A stretch of 64,000 bases of DNA from Rhinopomastus cyanomelas (taxonomy: Eukaryota; Chordata; Aves; Bucerotiformes; Rhinopomastidae), in NCBI GenBank assembly GCA_013400115.1, contig VXBP01004525.1, positions 85,697 through 149,696 of the forward strand, in the 5' to 3' direction. A program made the translations under genes and the position numbers. A model generated the notes under the pieces. That model saw nothing but the letters and a program-made list of their open reading frames with translations. It searched no databases and was not told the origin of the DNA. Shown in pieces: positions 48,656 to 60,792 of this stretch (position 1 is its first letter; the number at the start of each line of letters is the position of its first letter).

Positions 48656-48815
48656 CATCTGATCACTAGACACTGAGAAGAGCCTGGCTCCATCCTCCTG
48701 ACATCCACCCTTCATATATTTATAGACATGAATGAGGTCACCCCTCAGTCTCCTCTTCTCCAAGCTAAAGAGACCCAGCTCCCTCAGCCTCTCCTCAGAA
48801 GGGAGATTCTCCAAT
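48656..48815 (-). mobile_element. Young-type CR1 piece lacking its 3' end
   Basis: gatcactagacactgagaag, then agcctggctccatcctcctg up to 'cctcagaagggagattctcc'. Covers the GLFSLEKRRLRGDLIHVYK region. The 3' UTR and tail that should lie to the left are absent; instead the forward old CR1 abuts it. Confidence 0.93.
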
Positions 48816-50867
48816 TGCTGAGTGTTTCTTACGTTTTCAGGTGTTGCTAGAAAAATCAACTACTTACTCAGCTACTTGTTATAGGTTAATTTTTAAACTT
48901 TAGAAATAAAAACAGATTCCTCATACCACTATTGAATTCCAAAGTCACTGGTAAATACATTGTCATTTTCCTTTTTTTAAAAAATAAAAACAGCTTCCTT
49001 GCTTTATTACTGTGGCTGTTCTACCCTGGGGGAGTGGTCTCCTAATTTTCATCTGCAAGAAGCATTGTGAAAGCTCCCTCCAGCTCATGTTCAGACCTGC
49101 CTCTGACTAAATCAAGACAATTGGCACCCCTGCAATAAAACCTATTAAAGAAGGGAAGCTTGCTGGTACCTCCCTGGTGCTCCTGTTGCCATTTCCTGGG
49201 TTTGGGATGTTCCCTGTTTGCAGCAGAAAAGAGATGTCTTGCAGTCCCCAAGTCTGGTGAAGGGGGAAGACATGCCTTAAGCAACCATTGTCCTTTGGAC
49301 TGTGGTGAAAGAAGCTGCTGATGGCCTTTGGAGACCTCAGAGATCAGCAAAGGAGAAGTGTGCCTACAAAACCATGGAGGTCTCTTCTAAGGATCCATCT
49401 CCCACAGCTTTAAGCAGGAGATGGATCCTTAAAGAGACTGTGACTCTGAGGAACGGACCCAGTTTGTTAGCACTTTGCTCATTAGGGAGTGTTCCAGGGC
49501 TGGAACTTCTAGAAGCTGCTGATAAAACACTATTAGTCTGACCAAGGGGTGGCAGCCATGATTTGGCATCGTTTGCTTTGAACAAGTGTTCGCTGTCTAA
49601 GGGTACTGCTGACAACCCACAGACTTCTCGCACCAGAGGAAAAGGTTTCATCCCACCTGGGTCACAAGTGGGATGTAAGAGTTATTCCAGGGAGATGAAG
49701 AGTTACAGACATCAGACAGTTGTTGATAACATGCCTGGAGTGGCCATTACAGACTTTAATTTCTGCTTCATTTATTTATCTTTTGAGGAACTGCAATTTC
49801 TTTATTGCTCACAGAACTGCACTTCTAATTTCTTCCAGTAAACTTTACTAATTATGTCCTTCTAGCACTAAAACCATTAATCCTATGTAAGACTATGTCA
49901 ATTTCTATCGCTCACTACAAGCGTTAGAAAACATCCATAACTGCAACTTTAATTTATTTTACTGCTTACACCTCTAGAAAACAAAGATAACTGGGAGGAA
50001 AGGTGATATTCAAGACACATATTAGTTCCCAATGATCAAAGCATTAAATAATTGAGTCCCACTTCTAGCTATTCACATTTAAACCAACAGAAGCAAAAAC
50101 ATGGTCTAAGTAGCCGTTATCAATCCAAGATTTTGTAGCCAGATAAAAGATTTGCCTCTAAGGATCCTAGTATGTCATACCCCTGACAGAACACAGGACA
50201 AACTGGGGGGAGAAACCCAACTATGCAAAAACGGACTGAAAAATTGGTTTTGAACTTTATTTCAAAAAGTGCTGAAATTATAGAGCATGTTTCTATGAAG
50301 CAAACCAAGACATCTCAATGCACCGACTCATTCATTCTGTGGCTATGAAGTTGCTTACACAGTCAGGTTGAAGGTAATTTCTTTTTAAAGTCTTCACCAC
50401 TAGGATACCAAACAAGTTATGCAAAATACAGTTTTACTGGAAACAGGCTTTTGGTGTATTTTAGTAACATACAAGGCACTAATTCAGGACCAACGAAGAT
50501 TAATAGCAAAAATAAACAGGAAATCTTTCCGTATCAACAGCTGACTTTTCTGTTGTCTGTTCAGCTCCCATCCTCTAAATTGTCCCGTTTCCAAAGCCAC
50601 GTGGGTACAGACACTGTGTGTGCTATGAAGCACACAATGCACAGGGCAATAAATCTACTAAAGCAGCTCTTTTGAGAACCTCTTCTGGAACTGACCAGTC
50701 CTAGTAGACTTACTCATCTCTGACAAGACGAGACTAACTCCCAGTGATGCAAGGACAGAGCGACAGATAACAGGGAAGAAGACATCTCTCAAACTGATGT
50801 GTTTGTGTACTTACACATGCCTGCATGAGCACTACTAGTGGCATGATCTAGATGTTAGGTGTTAGGT
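48816..50867. other. Unique sequence with a strong hairpin
   Basis: No gene recognised. Contains the inverted repeat at 49380-49438. Frames of 60-100 codons lack domains. Confidence 0.55.
49380..49438. repeat. Near-perfect inverted repeat, hairpin
   Basis: Arms 49388-49402 (taaggatccatctcc) and 49417-49431 (ggagatggatcctta) are exact reverse complements around a 14-base spacer. The pairing extends, after one unpaired base at 49387, through gtctctt (49380-49386) against aagagac (432-438 of the same block). That gives about 22 paired bases. Either strand could fold into a stem-loop. Confidence 0.93.
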
Positions 50868-50955
50868 TTACTTGGTTTATTTGGATTTAGGTTGGACTGG
50901 ATGATCTTTAAGGTCTTTTCCAACCTGATCATTACTGTGATACTGTGATACTGTG
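50868..50955 (+). mobile_element. Older CR1 3' end
   Basis: aggttggactggatgatctt, then taaggtcttttccaacctga and a tail of actgtgat units. About 90 bp, extreme 5' truncation. Confidence 0.87.
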
Positions 50956-53900
50956 GTACATGCGGCCACTGTTGTCACACACCAGAAACTGGATTTATTT
51001 ACCTGGCCTGAAACATGCTACGTACAGAGAACAAAAACAATATTGTCTCAGAATCTGGAGAATATTTAAACTTAGTTAAATAGTACAAAAATTGCTTGTG
51101 TTTACAGTGCTACCCAGAGCAACATAGAGCTAAGTCTGCTGTGCAATGCCGGTATCTCAGTAAACACAAGGCAGTCTGCTGTTATCTCTCAGACCTTTTG
51201 CATTTCAGTCTTTCTGAAAAGTCAAGCATTGCTTATAGTTACTCGAGATTCATGGCAGTATGTGTTGTGAGCGCTGGGACTTGATATCACTGACAGCTAT
51301 TTCAGTGAGTTTTTAACCCAAACAGGCACTGACATCCACTGGGATTTTTCTGATGGTGACTTCAGCAGGGTGAGGACTCTGCAGGGTATCCTGTGTGTGA
51401 TTACGTGCTGTTGATTGACTAGCGGCATCTTGGGAAGAATTTTTGTCCCTGCTTCTGCAGGGTGGTGGAAGAACCTCCTCTTTAACGTGCCAGCGAGGTC
51501 CTGCTTTTCTGAAATGCTTGGCCAAGATCTTTGGTTTCATATCTTTGATCCACACAGTTAGTACAAAGTGAGGAAATCACCCAACGGTGAAAACTCCAGA
51601 CGTAGTACCACTGTGAGGCTGGGGGTCCCATCACACCCTCCCAGCTCACCACTGTAACCTAAAAATATCACATATTCAGCATTTCATAGTTTGGGGATTT
51701 AAGTCCCCGAGTCAGTGCAGTTTGTTCCTATAAACGTGAATAACCTTTAAGACCAAGTGCTCAGAAATAACTCCCTTCTAAATTGTTTCTCAAGTGACTA
51801 ACGTTTGTGATTCTGTCAATGTCATGAAATCATGTCGTCTCACAGGACTCAGGTCATCACTGTCACTTTCCAGGAGCCAAGGAGTGTTGGTTGTTCCTCT
51901 AATCTAGTTTCAGCACCTAGATATCATGGCCAGACATACTTTAAAAATCCACTTTATCAACAGCTGAGATAGAAATTTCATCTGCATTAACACAATCAGC
52001 AGGCAGGTCCAAGGCACGAATTCAAGAATCAAGAAGATTTCAAATAGGACAGGATTTTCCATTAGTGAAGCTGATAAAAAGAAAGTGGAAGGAAAGAAAA
52101 GCCACAGAGGGGGATGTGCTTTACAATTGTCCCTCTCGACACATTTGTCAAGTGACCAAAGCAAAATACAAACATAATGTATTATTTCTGCCTAGTGATG
52201 TCTCACAATCAACCTGCACAACAGTCTGCTCAGAGCCTACCTATGATCTGAGAATACATGGGAGCTTACTGGAGGAGGATACTCTCTGCAAGCTGAGTGT
52301 CTTTGCTGGCCTTCTCCTTCCATTTTATGATAGAACACCGATGCCATTCCTGCCATTATTAGCTCTGCCACAAATATAACTTCATTTGATCTTAATTTAT
52401 TCTTAATTTATATGGCTCTGCACTCTTTTTAAAAAACAACAACAACAAAGTCCAAAAGGTTTCGTTCTACACATAGGAAACTATTTTAGAAACCAGGCAA
52501 CCCTGCTACATGTAAAAATATTCAACAGACAGCAGGGGAAAAATAAACAAACCAACAACAATAATAGATAAGGTCATCTCAGCTCTTTTCTCTCCCTTGT
52601 GCAGGAAACTGTTCTTGCAAAGCTGTGCACATGTCAGTGCAACAGTGCCTGGCAAAGCGATAAATATTGTCTTGACCTCTTTTGACATTAGTACTTTTAG
52701 AACATCCAGTTGTAGTTCAAAGGCAACCATGAATGGAAAGTTCTCAGGGATAGGTGCTGAGGTACATGCCTGCACAGAAAAATAAAGAAGTATCACAGAT
52801 CAAAACAGTCCTTGTAAAGGAAATGCTTCGTGTTTTTATGAAAAACATGACTAGGAGTGCATTGCCAAAGGTATTTCTTTCCCTTGTTAGCCACATTAAG
52901 TCCTGCTACATCTCAGCACCCTGCAGTCTGGTGTTTTTTAAACACTGGTTTCCAAAGTGGAAGACTGCAAAGCTTGCTATGAGCCTGAAAGCAGGAAAAG
53001 AAGTGACCCCTGCAGACATCCCCGTGAGATTCAGGCCCTTGCTAGGTAGTATTTGGACCCCAGATTGTTCACTGTCATAGCCCTTCCTTCCCACTGTCAA
53101 ACAGTGATGTGTAGTGTCACCCACAGGTCAGATGTACAGAGCAGAAGTGCTGGTCCCACCTGCCAAAGAGAGGTCCCACAAAAACAATCTGCTTTGTGGA
53201 GCAGAGTAGAAGGGGTGGCAGAGAACTGAACAGCATCTGCCTAATTGCCTGAAGGAGATGCCTACATGTGTGTGTGTGTGTTTCATTGGGTTGAGTTATA
53301 GAGCCACAAACACTTGTTCACAGAAGAAAGGCAAGTTTAAGAAATTCCTACTTTGGCTTCAGGTCTCTATGCACCTACCACAGCTCTCAGATGCATCAGT
53401 TCTGCACCTTATCTGAAAACACATTTTTAACCTGGACTATGTCCCAGTCTTGGTGTGGAGAAGATATTTACAGACCACTGGTACCAGTGCAATCATAAAG
53501 TTGAAGACCTGAGGTGTAAAGGTGGGAACAGGCAGCCAAAACCAGACATGTCCTCAGCTGCTTTCACGTGTGCACATAGGTCTTCAAAGTGTATGTGTGA
53601 CCTCTTCAAACTCTGCTAAACACTTTTCACTCACACTGTAAGGATTGCAAAGAAACGAGGTCAAGCCTACTAGTGATGCAATGCTCATGGCTTCAGTTTC
53701 TCACATTCCAGTAACACCATTAGATCAACACTCTGTGTAAAAATAGGTGTAGCCACGTCTATACAATAAAAGAAAAAGGTAAGAACAAGGAGAGAAAGAG
53801 AGGAGATGAAAAAACAGAAATCAGAAGATGCAACCTTTCTAAAAAGCAAATAAATTGAAGCCAAGCATGAGGTCCTACTTCAATCTGCTTTCTTCTGCGT

Positions 53901-54976
53901 GCCTTCATGAACACTGTCATTATCACCCTTCTCATAAAAGCATAGTGCCCACACCGTAAAAAGTGCTTTTCAGTAAGGATGTGCTGCAGTTTGAAAATTA
54001 CCAGAATTTTCAGATGTGCACATTTGTGCTTTCATGAAGAACAAAAAGTCGTGTTACTCTCAGAGAACCCCTCCCCGCAGTTGCCTGTCCTAGGGGAGGT
54101 GACACTGTCCCAAGACCTGCCCTAAGGGGTGTAGCTAGGAGTTAGCACATAAAAGGAGACAGTGGCCTAAGTCCTGCCACATTAGCTGAGGGCTTTGCAG
54201 CCCTTCAGCATCGCGGTGAGCTGGGCTACTCCTCTTTCTTCTCCTGGAGCTGAGACAGGAGGGGAGAGAGAGGAGAGGGTCCTGGAAAACCTTAGATTTA
54301 CCTTTCCTCCACATCACAAATTTCTCCAACAATTCTGCTCGACAAGCAGTAGAAAACAACCAGCAGGTGACGAAGAGCCATTACACATTTGGCAGACAAC
54401 ACCTCTGTAGCGGCCCGGGGTGCAGGTGTACAGCAGACACAGTCTGAATGTGCCTCTCCTGCCCAGCTGCTCGTGTGCGTAGCGCTGGCACTTGCACACA
54501 GAGACATCACTGACTCGATACGAGCGTCTGCATGACCTGCCTGATAAGAAAACGTTGGTGTTTGACATGATGACATTAAGTGAATTATGACCAAGTGATT
54601 TGAACACTCTAGCCATTCTGAAGAAGGATGCTTTAAGGACGACTAGCGTTCGCTGTGAGGCTTCTTGCTAATAGTATTTCCATTAACACTCCTAATAAAT
54701 CTGCAGTCTTATTTTCATCAGCTAATGTGCAATCTGCTTGCCAACAGTCAACACTCTAACCCCCTGGCAATCACGTATTTTCCCCTTCCCCCAGCCCAGC
54801 TCCAATTGCTCAGTAGACATCTGGCAGCCAGTACCTGTGGCTCTGAAAACCACACTGATTATTGTGTTGCCTGGTGCACCGAGCACAGGGCTAGTGAGGT
54901 TGGCAGCTATAAAAACACTGCTCTTGCCTCCAACATATGTATCACAGAGATAGATGCAGGATCTCTAACTCCATGG
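50956..54976. other. Unique region with one weak cysteine-rich frame
   Basis: About 4 kb, no CR1. A (TG)n run lies at 53267-53281. The reverse-strand frame near 54314-54616 is listed separately. Other frames show no domain. Confidence 0.5.
54314..54616 (-). CDS. Cysteine-rich open frame, possible exon (weak)
   Basis: A 100-codon reverse-strand frame. After an acceptor-like gttttcttatcag at about 54540-54552 it reads CRRSYRVSDVSVCKCQRYAH, then LCLLYTCTPGRYRGVVCQMC. The dense cysteines and several CpGs stand out from the AT-rich surroundings and could suit a small secreted or zinc-binding segment. The second frame over the same bases is also open, no family is recognised, and the 5' part (VFKSLGHNSLNV) is unconvincing. 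Chance is the leading explanation. Confidence 0.12.
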   Translation of the reverse strand: MARVFKSLGHNSLNVIMSNTNVFLSGRSCRRSYRVSDVSVCKCQRYAHEQLGRRGTFRLCLLYTCTPGRYRGVVCQMCNGSSSPAGCFLLLVEQNCWRNL

Positions 54977-55902
54977 CTGCTCTGGGACCAGTCCTGTTCG
55001 ATTTATTCGTTAATGAATTGGATGAGGGATTGGCATGCACTGTCAGCAAGTTTGCCGATGACACAAAGCTGGGTGGTGTCGCTGACACTCCAGCAGACTG
55101 TGCTGCCATTCATCAGGACCTGGAGAGGCTGGAGAGCTGGGCAGAGAGAAATTTAATGAACTATACCAAGGGCAAGTGTAGAGACTTGCACCTGGGCAAG
55201 AACAAACCCAGGTAACAGTTTAGCTTGGGGACTGACCTGTTGGAGAGCAGTGTAGGAGAGAGGGATCTGGGGGTCCTGGTGGACAGCAGGATGACCATGA
55301 GCCAGCAGTGTGCTCTTGTGGTCAAGAGGCCAACAGCATCCTGGGGTGGATCAGAATGGGGGTGGTTAGCAGATCAAGAGAGGTTCTTCTCCCCCTCTAC
55401 TCTGCACTGATGAGACCACATCTGGAGTATTGTGTCCAGTTGTGGGCCCCTCAGTTCAAGACGGATGTGGAGCTGGTGGAGGAAGTCCAGCGTAGAGGAT
55501 GATGAAGGAAGTGGAGCACCTCCCTTCTGAGGAGAGGCTGAGGGAGCTGGGTCTCTTTAGCTTAGAGGAGACTGAGGAGTGACCTCATTAATGTTTATAA
55601 ATATGTGAAAGGAGGGTGACAGGAGGATGGAGCCCGACTCTTCTCAGTGTCATCTGGTGATAGGATGAGGGGCAATGGGTGTGAGCTGGAACATAGGAGG
55701 TTCCACATCAACCTGAGAAGGAACTTCTTCGCAAGGAGAGCTAGCCAGGGGGTTGTGGAGTCTTCTTCTCTGGAGATGTTTACAGGCCACCTGGATATGT
55801 TCCTGTGCAACTTGGTCTAGGTGATCCTACTCTGGCAGGGGGATTGGACTAGATGATCCTTCAAGGTCCCTTCCAATCCCTAATGATTCTGTGATTCTGT
55901 GA
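54977..55902 (+). mobile_element. Young-type CR1, about 925 bp, complete 3' end
   Basis: Starts at the GPVLFDLFVNELDEGL block and carries an intact FADDTKLGG catalytic motif (FADD at 55051-55062). It continues through LMNYTKGKCRDLHLGKN and the DLGVLVDSRMTMSQQCAL block to HLEYCVQLWAPQFK, then the C-terminal blocks, 3' UTR and attctgtgattctgtgac. Frames are broken by single-base indels (e.g. near 55327 and 55495) and a deletion near 55738 removing the 'TEHWNRLP' segment. 5'-truncated. Confidence 0.95.
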
Positions 55903-56124
55903 CTTACAGAGATGGCTGGCAACCACTCGCCCAGCACAGACACCTCTGAACCAGGCAGTTAGGTAGTACTGACGCTACCTTCCCACATGCTCTGCAGATC
56001 GATCTGCTTCCACTTGACAGCTGACACATACTCTAATGCTTTAAGGCTCTGAAGGAGAATGTGCTTCTTGACAGAGAAGCAATGGTTTACCCATATGAGA
56101 GCTAGCAGAAGGGTATAGCTCACA
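55903..56124. other. Short unique spacer between CR1 copies
   Basis: No gene or repeat recognised. Confidence 0.5.
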
Positions 56125-57008
56125 GGGTTGCGGTGAACTGGCTACGTCTGTCTGGTGACTGGCAACGAGCTTTGCTCCTCAGGACACAGTTTCAGGGCCA
56201 GCCCTGTACTAACAGTCTGGATGCAGGAGTTGAAGGCACCATTAGCCAGTTTGCTGATGAGAGCAAACTGAGAGGTGCTTTTGACTTTCTTGACGGACGG
56301 GAGGACTTACAGAGGGATCTAGATAGATCGGAGTGTTGGGCTGTGCTTAATGACATGAAATTTAACAAGTCAAAATTCTGGAGCAGAGTTATTCCAGGCA
56401 CAAGCACAGATTGGAAGAGAAGTGTGTGGAGAGCAGCCCTGCAGGAAGGGATCTGGAGGCGCTGGCTTGCAGTGCAGACAGTTAGAAGGGTGACTGTCCC
56501 ACTGTGTTCAGTGTCGGTGTGGCCTCACCCCGAGTGCTATGTGCAGTTCTGGGCCCCACAATTTAAGACAGACGTGAAGGTCCAGAGAAGGGCAAGAAAT
56601 CTGGTGAAAGGGCTGGAAGAAATATCCTGTTTGGAGTGGCTTAGGGCTTGTCTAGTTCGGAGAAAAGGAGGCTGAAGGGCAACCACATTGCCTTCCAGAA
56701 GGGAAATGGAGAGGAAGATGTTGATCTCCTCATCCTTGTATGCTGTGACAGGACACAATGAATGGTTCAAAGCTGTAGTAGAGGAGGCTCCAACTGAACA
56801 TTAGGAAGCATTTATTTAACAGAGAGTGGTCAGACACTGAAAATGACTCCCTGGAGAGGTGGTTGATGTCACAAGCTTGTCAGTGTTTTAAAGGCATAAA
56901 CCCTTAACAATATGGTTTTAGTTCCAATCAGCCTTGCAGTGGCCAGGCAGTTGCACAAGGTGATCATTGTAAGTCCCTTCAGAATGAAATCATCTATTCT
57001 GCTATTAT
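56125..57008 (+). mobile_element. Old diverged CR1, about 880 bp
   Basis: Block order matches CR1 ORF2: 'gttgaaggcaccattagccagtttgctgatgagagcaaactgagaggtgc' (palm), 'gacttacagagggatctagataga', 'gaccatgcagttctgggcccc', 'aacattaggaagcatttatttaac', and a 3' end at about 'gatcattgtaagtcccttcagaatgaa'. A 180-codon frame (56133-56675) survives but the catalytic motif reads FADESKLRG. Different subfamily from its neighbours. Confidence 0.86.
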
Positions 57009-57011
57009 TCA

Positions 57012-57570
57012 CAGAGGGAGGTGATTCTCCCCCTCTACTCTGCTCTGGTGAGGCCCCACCTGGAGCACTGCGTCCAGTTCTGGAGCCCTTATTACAAGAA
57101 GTACGTGGACGTGCCGGAGCGAGTGCAGAGGAGGGCCACGAGGATGATCAGAGGGCTGGAGCACCTCTGCTATGAGGACAGACTGAAAGAGTTGGGGCTG
57201 TTCAGTCTGGAGAAGAGGACGCTCCTAGGTGACCTTCTTGTGGCCTTCCAGTATCTGAAGGGGGCTACAGAAAGGCTGGGGAGGGACTATTTAGGATGTC
57301 AGGTAGCGACAGGACTAGGGGGAATGGAGCAAAGCTGGAGATGGGTAGATTTAGAGTGGATGTGAGGAGAAAGTTGTTCTTCACCATGAGATTGCGGGAG
57401 CCTGGAATGGGTTGCCCAGGGAGGTGGTGGAGGCCCCATCCTTGGAGGTGTTTAAGGCCAGGCTGGATGGGGCTCTGTCCAGACTGGTCTAGGGTGGGGT
57501 GTCCCTGCCCATGGCAGGGGAGTTGGAACTGGATGATCCTGTGGTCCCTTCTAACCCAGACTGACTGTGT
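57012..57570 (+). mobile_element. CR1 of the second subfamily, 5'-truncated
   Basis: Encodes LPLYSALVRPHLEHCVQFWS, then RATRMIRGLEHLCYEDRLKE and GNGAKLEMGRFRVDVRR. Same subfamily as 40273-40693. It ends at 'cttctaacccagactgactgtgtgac', where a young-type tail follows without spacer. Confidence 0.94.
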
Positions 57571-57670
57571 GACTTGGTCTGGATGATCCTGCTGTGTCAG
57601 GGGGATTGGACTGGATGATCTTTCGAGGTTCCTTCCAATCCCTAATGATTCTATGACTCTATGATTCTAT
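57571..57670 (+). mobile_element. Young-type CR1 3' tip fused to another CR1 end
   Basis: acttggtctggatgatcctg, then ctgtgtcagggggattggac and cccttccaat-type 3' UTR, ending in attctatgactctatgattc. About 100 bp, beginning exactly at the end of the second-subfamily CR1. Confidence 0.93.
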
Positions 57671-60477
57671 TTTTACACAGCCCATTGTATTCTATAAATT
57701 ACAGAGGAGAAAGCGTACAACATGCAGTTTGCTCTTCCTACATTTGTGCCATATGCAGACTCAGTAAAGTATGGCTGTGATTAAGCCACCCCAGCTGCTA
57801 AACTGATAAATCAAGGAAAACATCCAAGAATTTCTCTGTTAATCTCATGAAAAGGGGGGGGAAGCAACATAATTCAACGTTGTTCCATTTGACTGACGCT
57901 TCATCTTGCTCATACGAAAAACAAAAGGCTGCATTGACAGAAACTACAGCCAGTAGCTTTTTTCTTCAGGAACTGACTGCCTCGAGCCCTGAAAGGTTTC
58001 CCTCACCATCCAGGCACGTGCAAGAAGAGCAATGCCACGACTTCCTCAGCAAGTTTACAGCCTCTCTGAAGCAGTGGGAAGCAAGCACATAGAGAATTTG
58101 GCCTCATTTGCAAATACTTTCAGGAGTGCCCACACCGTGGTTGCCAGAGCCTCCCAGCTCCAGCACATGTAACACAGCTGTGTCTGTCTGGGGGGCAGCA
58201 ATACCCCAGGAAGCATTCCAACAAGAAGCAGGTTTTCTCTCGTGGAAAGCACTGGTCCCTGTGGTTTCAGTCCACGCTGCACCACAGCCCAAAGAGAAGA
58301 ATATGTAGTAGCTGTTGTATATACAAATATTTTGCTCCGTGCTTCATGCCTGATGTAGTGGTCTTGATGATTAATGAGAAATCTATCTCAGAGTTCAAGG
58401 AGATGAGCTTTTCACGTAAGGACCAGTAAGCTGGCAGCCATTAGAAGGAAACACTCCCCGTGGCATCTAACGTGGCAGGTCCAGACTTGATGCCCACAAT
58501 TCCTTACATATAGGCTAGAGTCCCTTCTTTTAAATTGGGACAGGTTTCAGCAAGAGAAGTACTACAACGGCGTGCTCCACTCATTGCCTTTACTTCTTCA
58601 AAATGTTTGTACTGGATGACTTTCTGAATTGTATTGTCTGCAAAGCAGAAACAAAAGCTTTGAAGCTACAGATTGTTTCTGACACTAAGCGATTATACCG
58701 TGTCCTTCTCTTACACACTGTGTCGTAACCACTCAATAGGCTGAATTCCTCAGCAACGGCAAACCAAGGTCAACAGTCAGCAGTCGTGTTAAGCAGACAT
58801 GGTTGTAGGCTGACTTGCCTTTACCTTTGGCACACTGGCAGCTATCACTTCTCAGTCTGACTACATATTTCAAAAGCAGCACTGTTCCCACACCTTCCTA
58901 CGTATACTTGGCACAGCCTTTTGACCTGCTTCAGCGCTAGAATCTTGTGTTGCTAGCACTTGGTGAAAAGGAGTTTGAGAAGGCTATGCAAAACATTTTT
59001 TAGTCTAACTGCTGGTTCCCAAACAGTCTGGACCAACAGACTGCTGTCAAACCTTGCCATTTCTCCCCAACCACAAAGCACTGTGCCGCTAAGCAATGTG
59101 CCTACCACGAGCCAAAAGACACACCGAGTTATGGGCAAATACGGGAAGGAAAGCAAAAGCATCCACTGAACATGTTCAAGGCCAGAATGAAGTAATCCAC
59201 AGGATTTAACTTATAAGATCATTTCCTAAAATATTAGTTGTAGAACAGGACAAATAAATCAAAGTCCTGTCACAAAAACATTGCAGGGGAAGAAAGCATG
59301 AGATAAAAACATTAACTCATCAAGAAGGAGAGTCTTACAACTACATGTATGTAACCTGAAAGATGCAAACAGCAAGACTTCAGCCTTCTTGTGCTAAATC
59401 TTCCCTAAGTTTCCCTGAGGAAGTCACTTCTGGGATGAAAAGCCTGTCCCTTTGTACTAGGGACTGACCATGACCACAAGTCATTGCCCGAAGAACAGTG
59501 CTTCAGGGCAAAGCCCATAATTTATCACTTAATCACTAGAATTAAAATGATTTCTATAAATATAAGTTATTGCAGTTCTGTTATCACCCTGTTTCCAGAC
59601 AGTCTAAGCTTTAGCCTGATACTTGTAGCTTGCGGTTCCCTAAATGTTGATCTTGTTCGCTTTGACTTCTTGTTTGAAGTCTCACAAGTCTTCCCGTGAG
59701 ACTTGTGCAGACACAAGTTTTGTTCCTTCTACCATTTCTTACCTGTGACTATTTCCTATGACATTTTTTCTCTTGATCTCTCTTTTTAGTCTTAGAACAA
59801 ATTGAACACCTTGAAACTGAAACAAGCAGGTGAAATGCAGAAGGCAGTAACTTGCTCATCACGCTGTAAAAGTCTCCACAAGCCGTTGCGACGTCCCCTT
59901 TAGCATACTACAGACGTGCTCTGTTCCTTCTTACCACTATGCCTTCTTCATTTCAACCACTGGCATGAGTTTGATCCTCTGAGGTACTATGTGAGTCCTA
60001 AGGACTCTGCTGTGCTGTGTTAGAGCCCCTGGAGGTGTCAGCAAAGACTGTCAGCTGTTTCCTTCCATAGGCCAGCTCTGTACCACTTTCTACAGTCTCA
60101 AAGTCTTCCAGGGATCTGCTGACAATTCAATGACTACGAGCCAAGCCAACCAGCATCTATTAGTTAGTTAGCACCCAGAAGGTCATTTTTGTCTTGCACC
60201 CAACACAGAATTATGAATTGCCTAAGTCACTCAACCTCTTCCTGACTACTTTGTCCCCAGGTAGCTGTTCTTGCGTTGCCAATCTGCATTCAGCTGCAGA
60301 GACTTCCCACTTCAAAACTGTGTCAAGACACTGCTGATGTTTTGACAGTGCAGGCTGTAATGCAGAAGATTTTAAACAACTTAGAAGTATACAACTTGTA
60401 TTTCAAATACGAAATGGTGGAAGGGTGCCTCTCTGTGTTGGGGATTGAGCCTAATGATACGGTCAAGGGTTTATGCT
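57671..60477. other. Unique sequence, no gene seen
   Basis: About 2.8 kb. Frames reach only about 80 codons and overlap on both strands; no domain recognised. Confidence 0.55.
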
Positions 60478-60792
60478 GGGGGTTGCTCTGTTCTCCCAAG
60501 TCACTAGCTATTGCTATTGATAGGACAAGAGGAAATGGCCTCAAGTTGCACCAGGGGATGTTTAGATTGGACATTAGCAAGAACTTCTTTACTGAAAGAG
60601 TGGTCAGGTACTGGAACAGGCTGTCCAGGGAGGTAGTAAAGTCATCTACCTGGAGATGTTCAAAAAGCTTGTAGATGTGGCACTTGGAAACATGGTTTAG
60701 TAGGTGTGGTGGCATTGGATGGACAGTTGAACTAAATGATCTTGCAGGTCTCTTCCAACCTTAATGATTCTATGATTATCTATGATTGTGAT
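60478..60792 (+). mobile_element. Older CR1 3' end with tail
   Basis: ggggttgctctgttctccca, then 'ataggacaagaggaaatggcctcaagttgcaccagggg', the FFTERVVRYWNRLSREVVKS block and an end aatgattctatgattatctatg. Same general type as 44685-45505. Confidence 0.92.
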
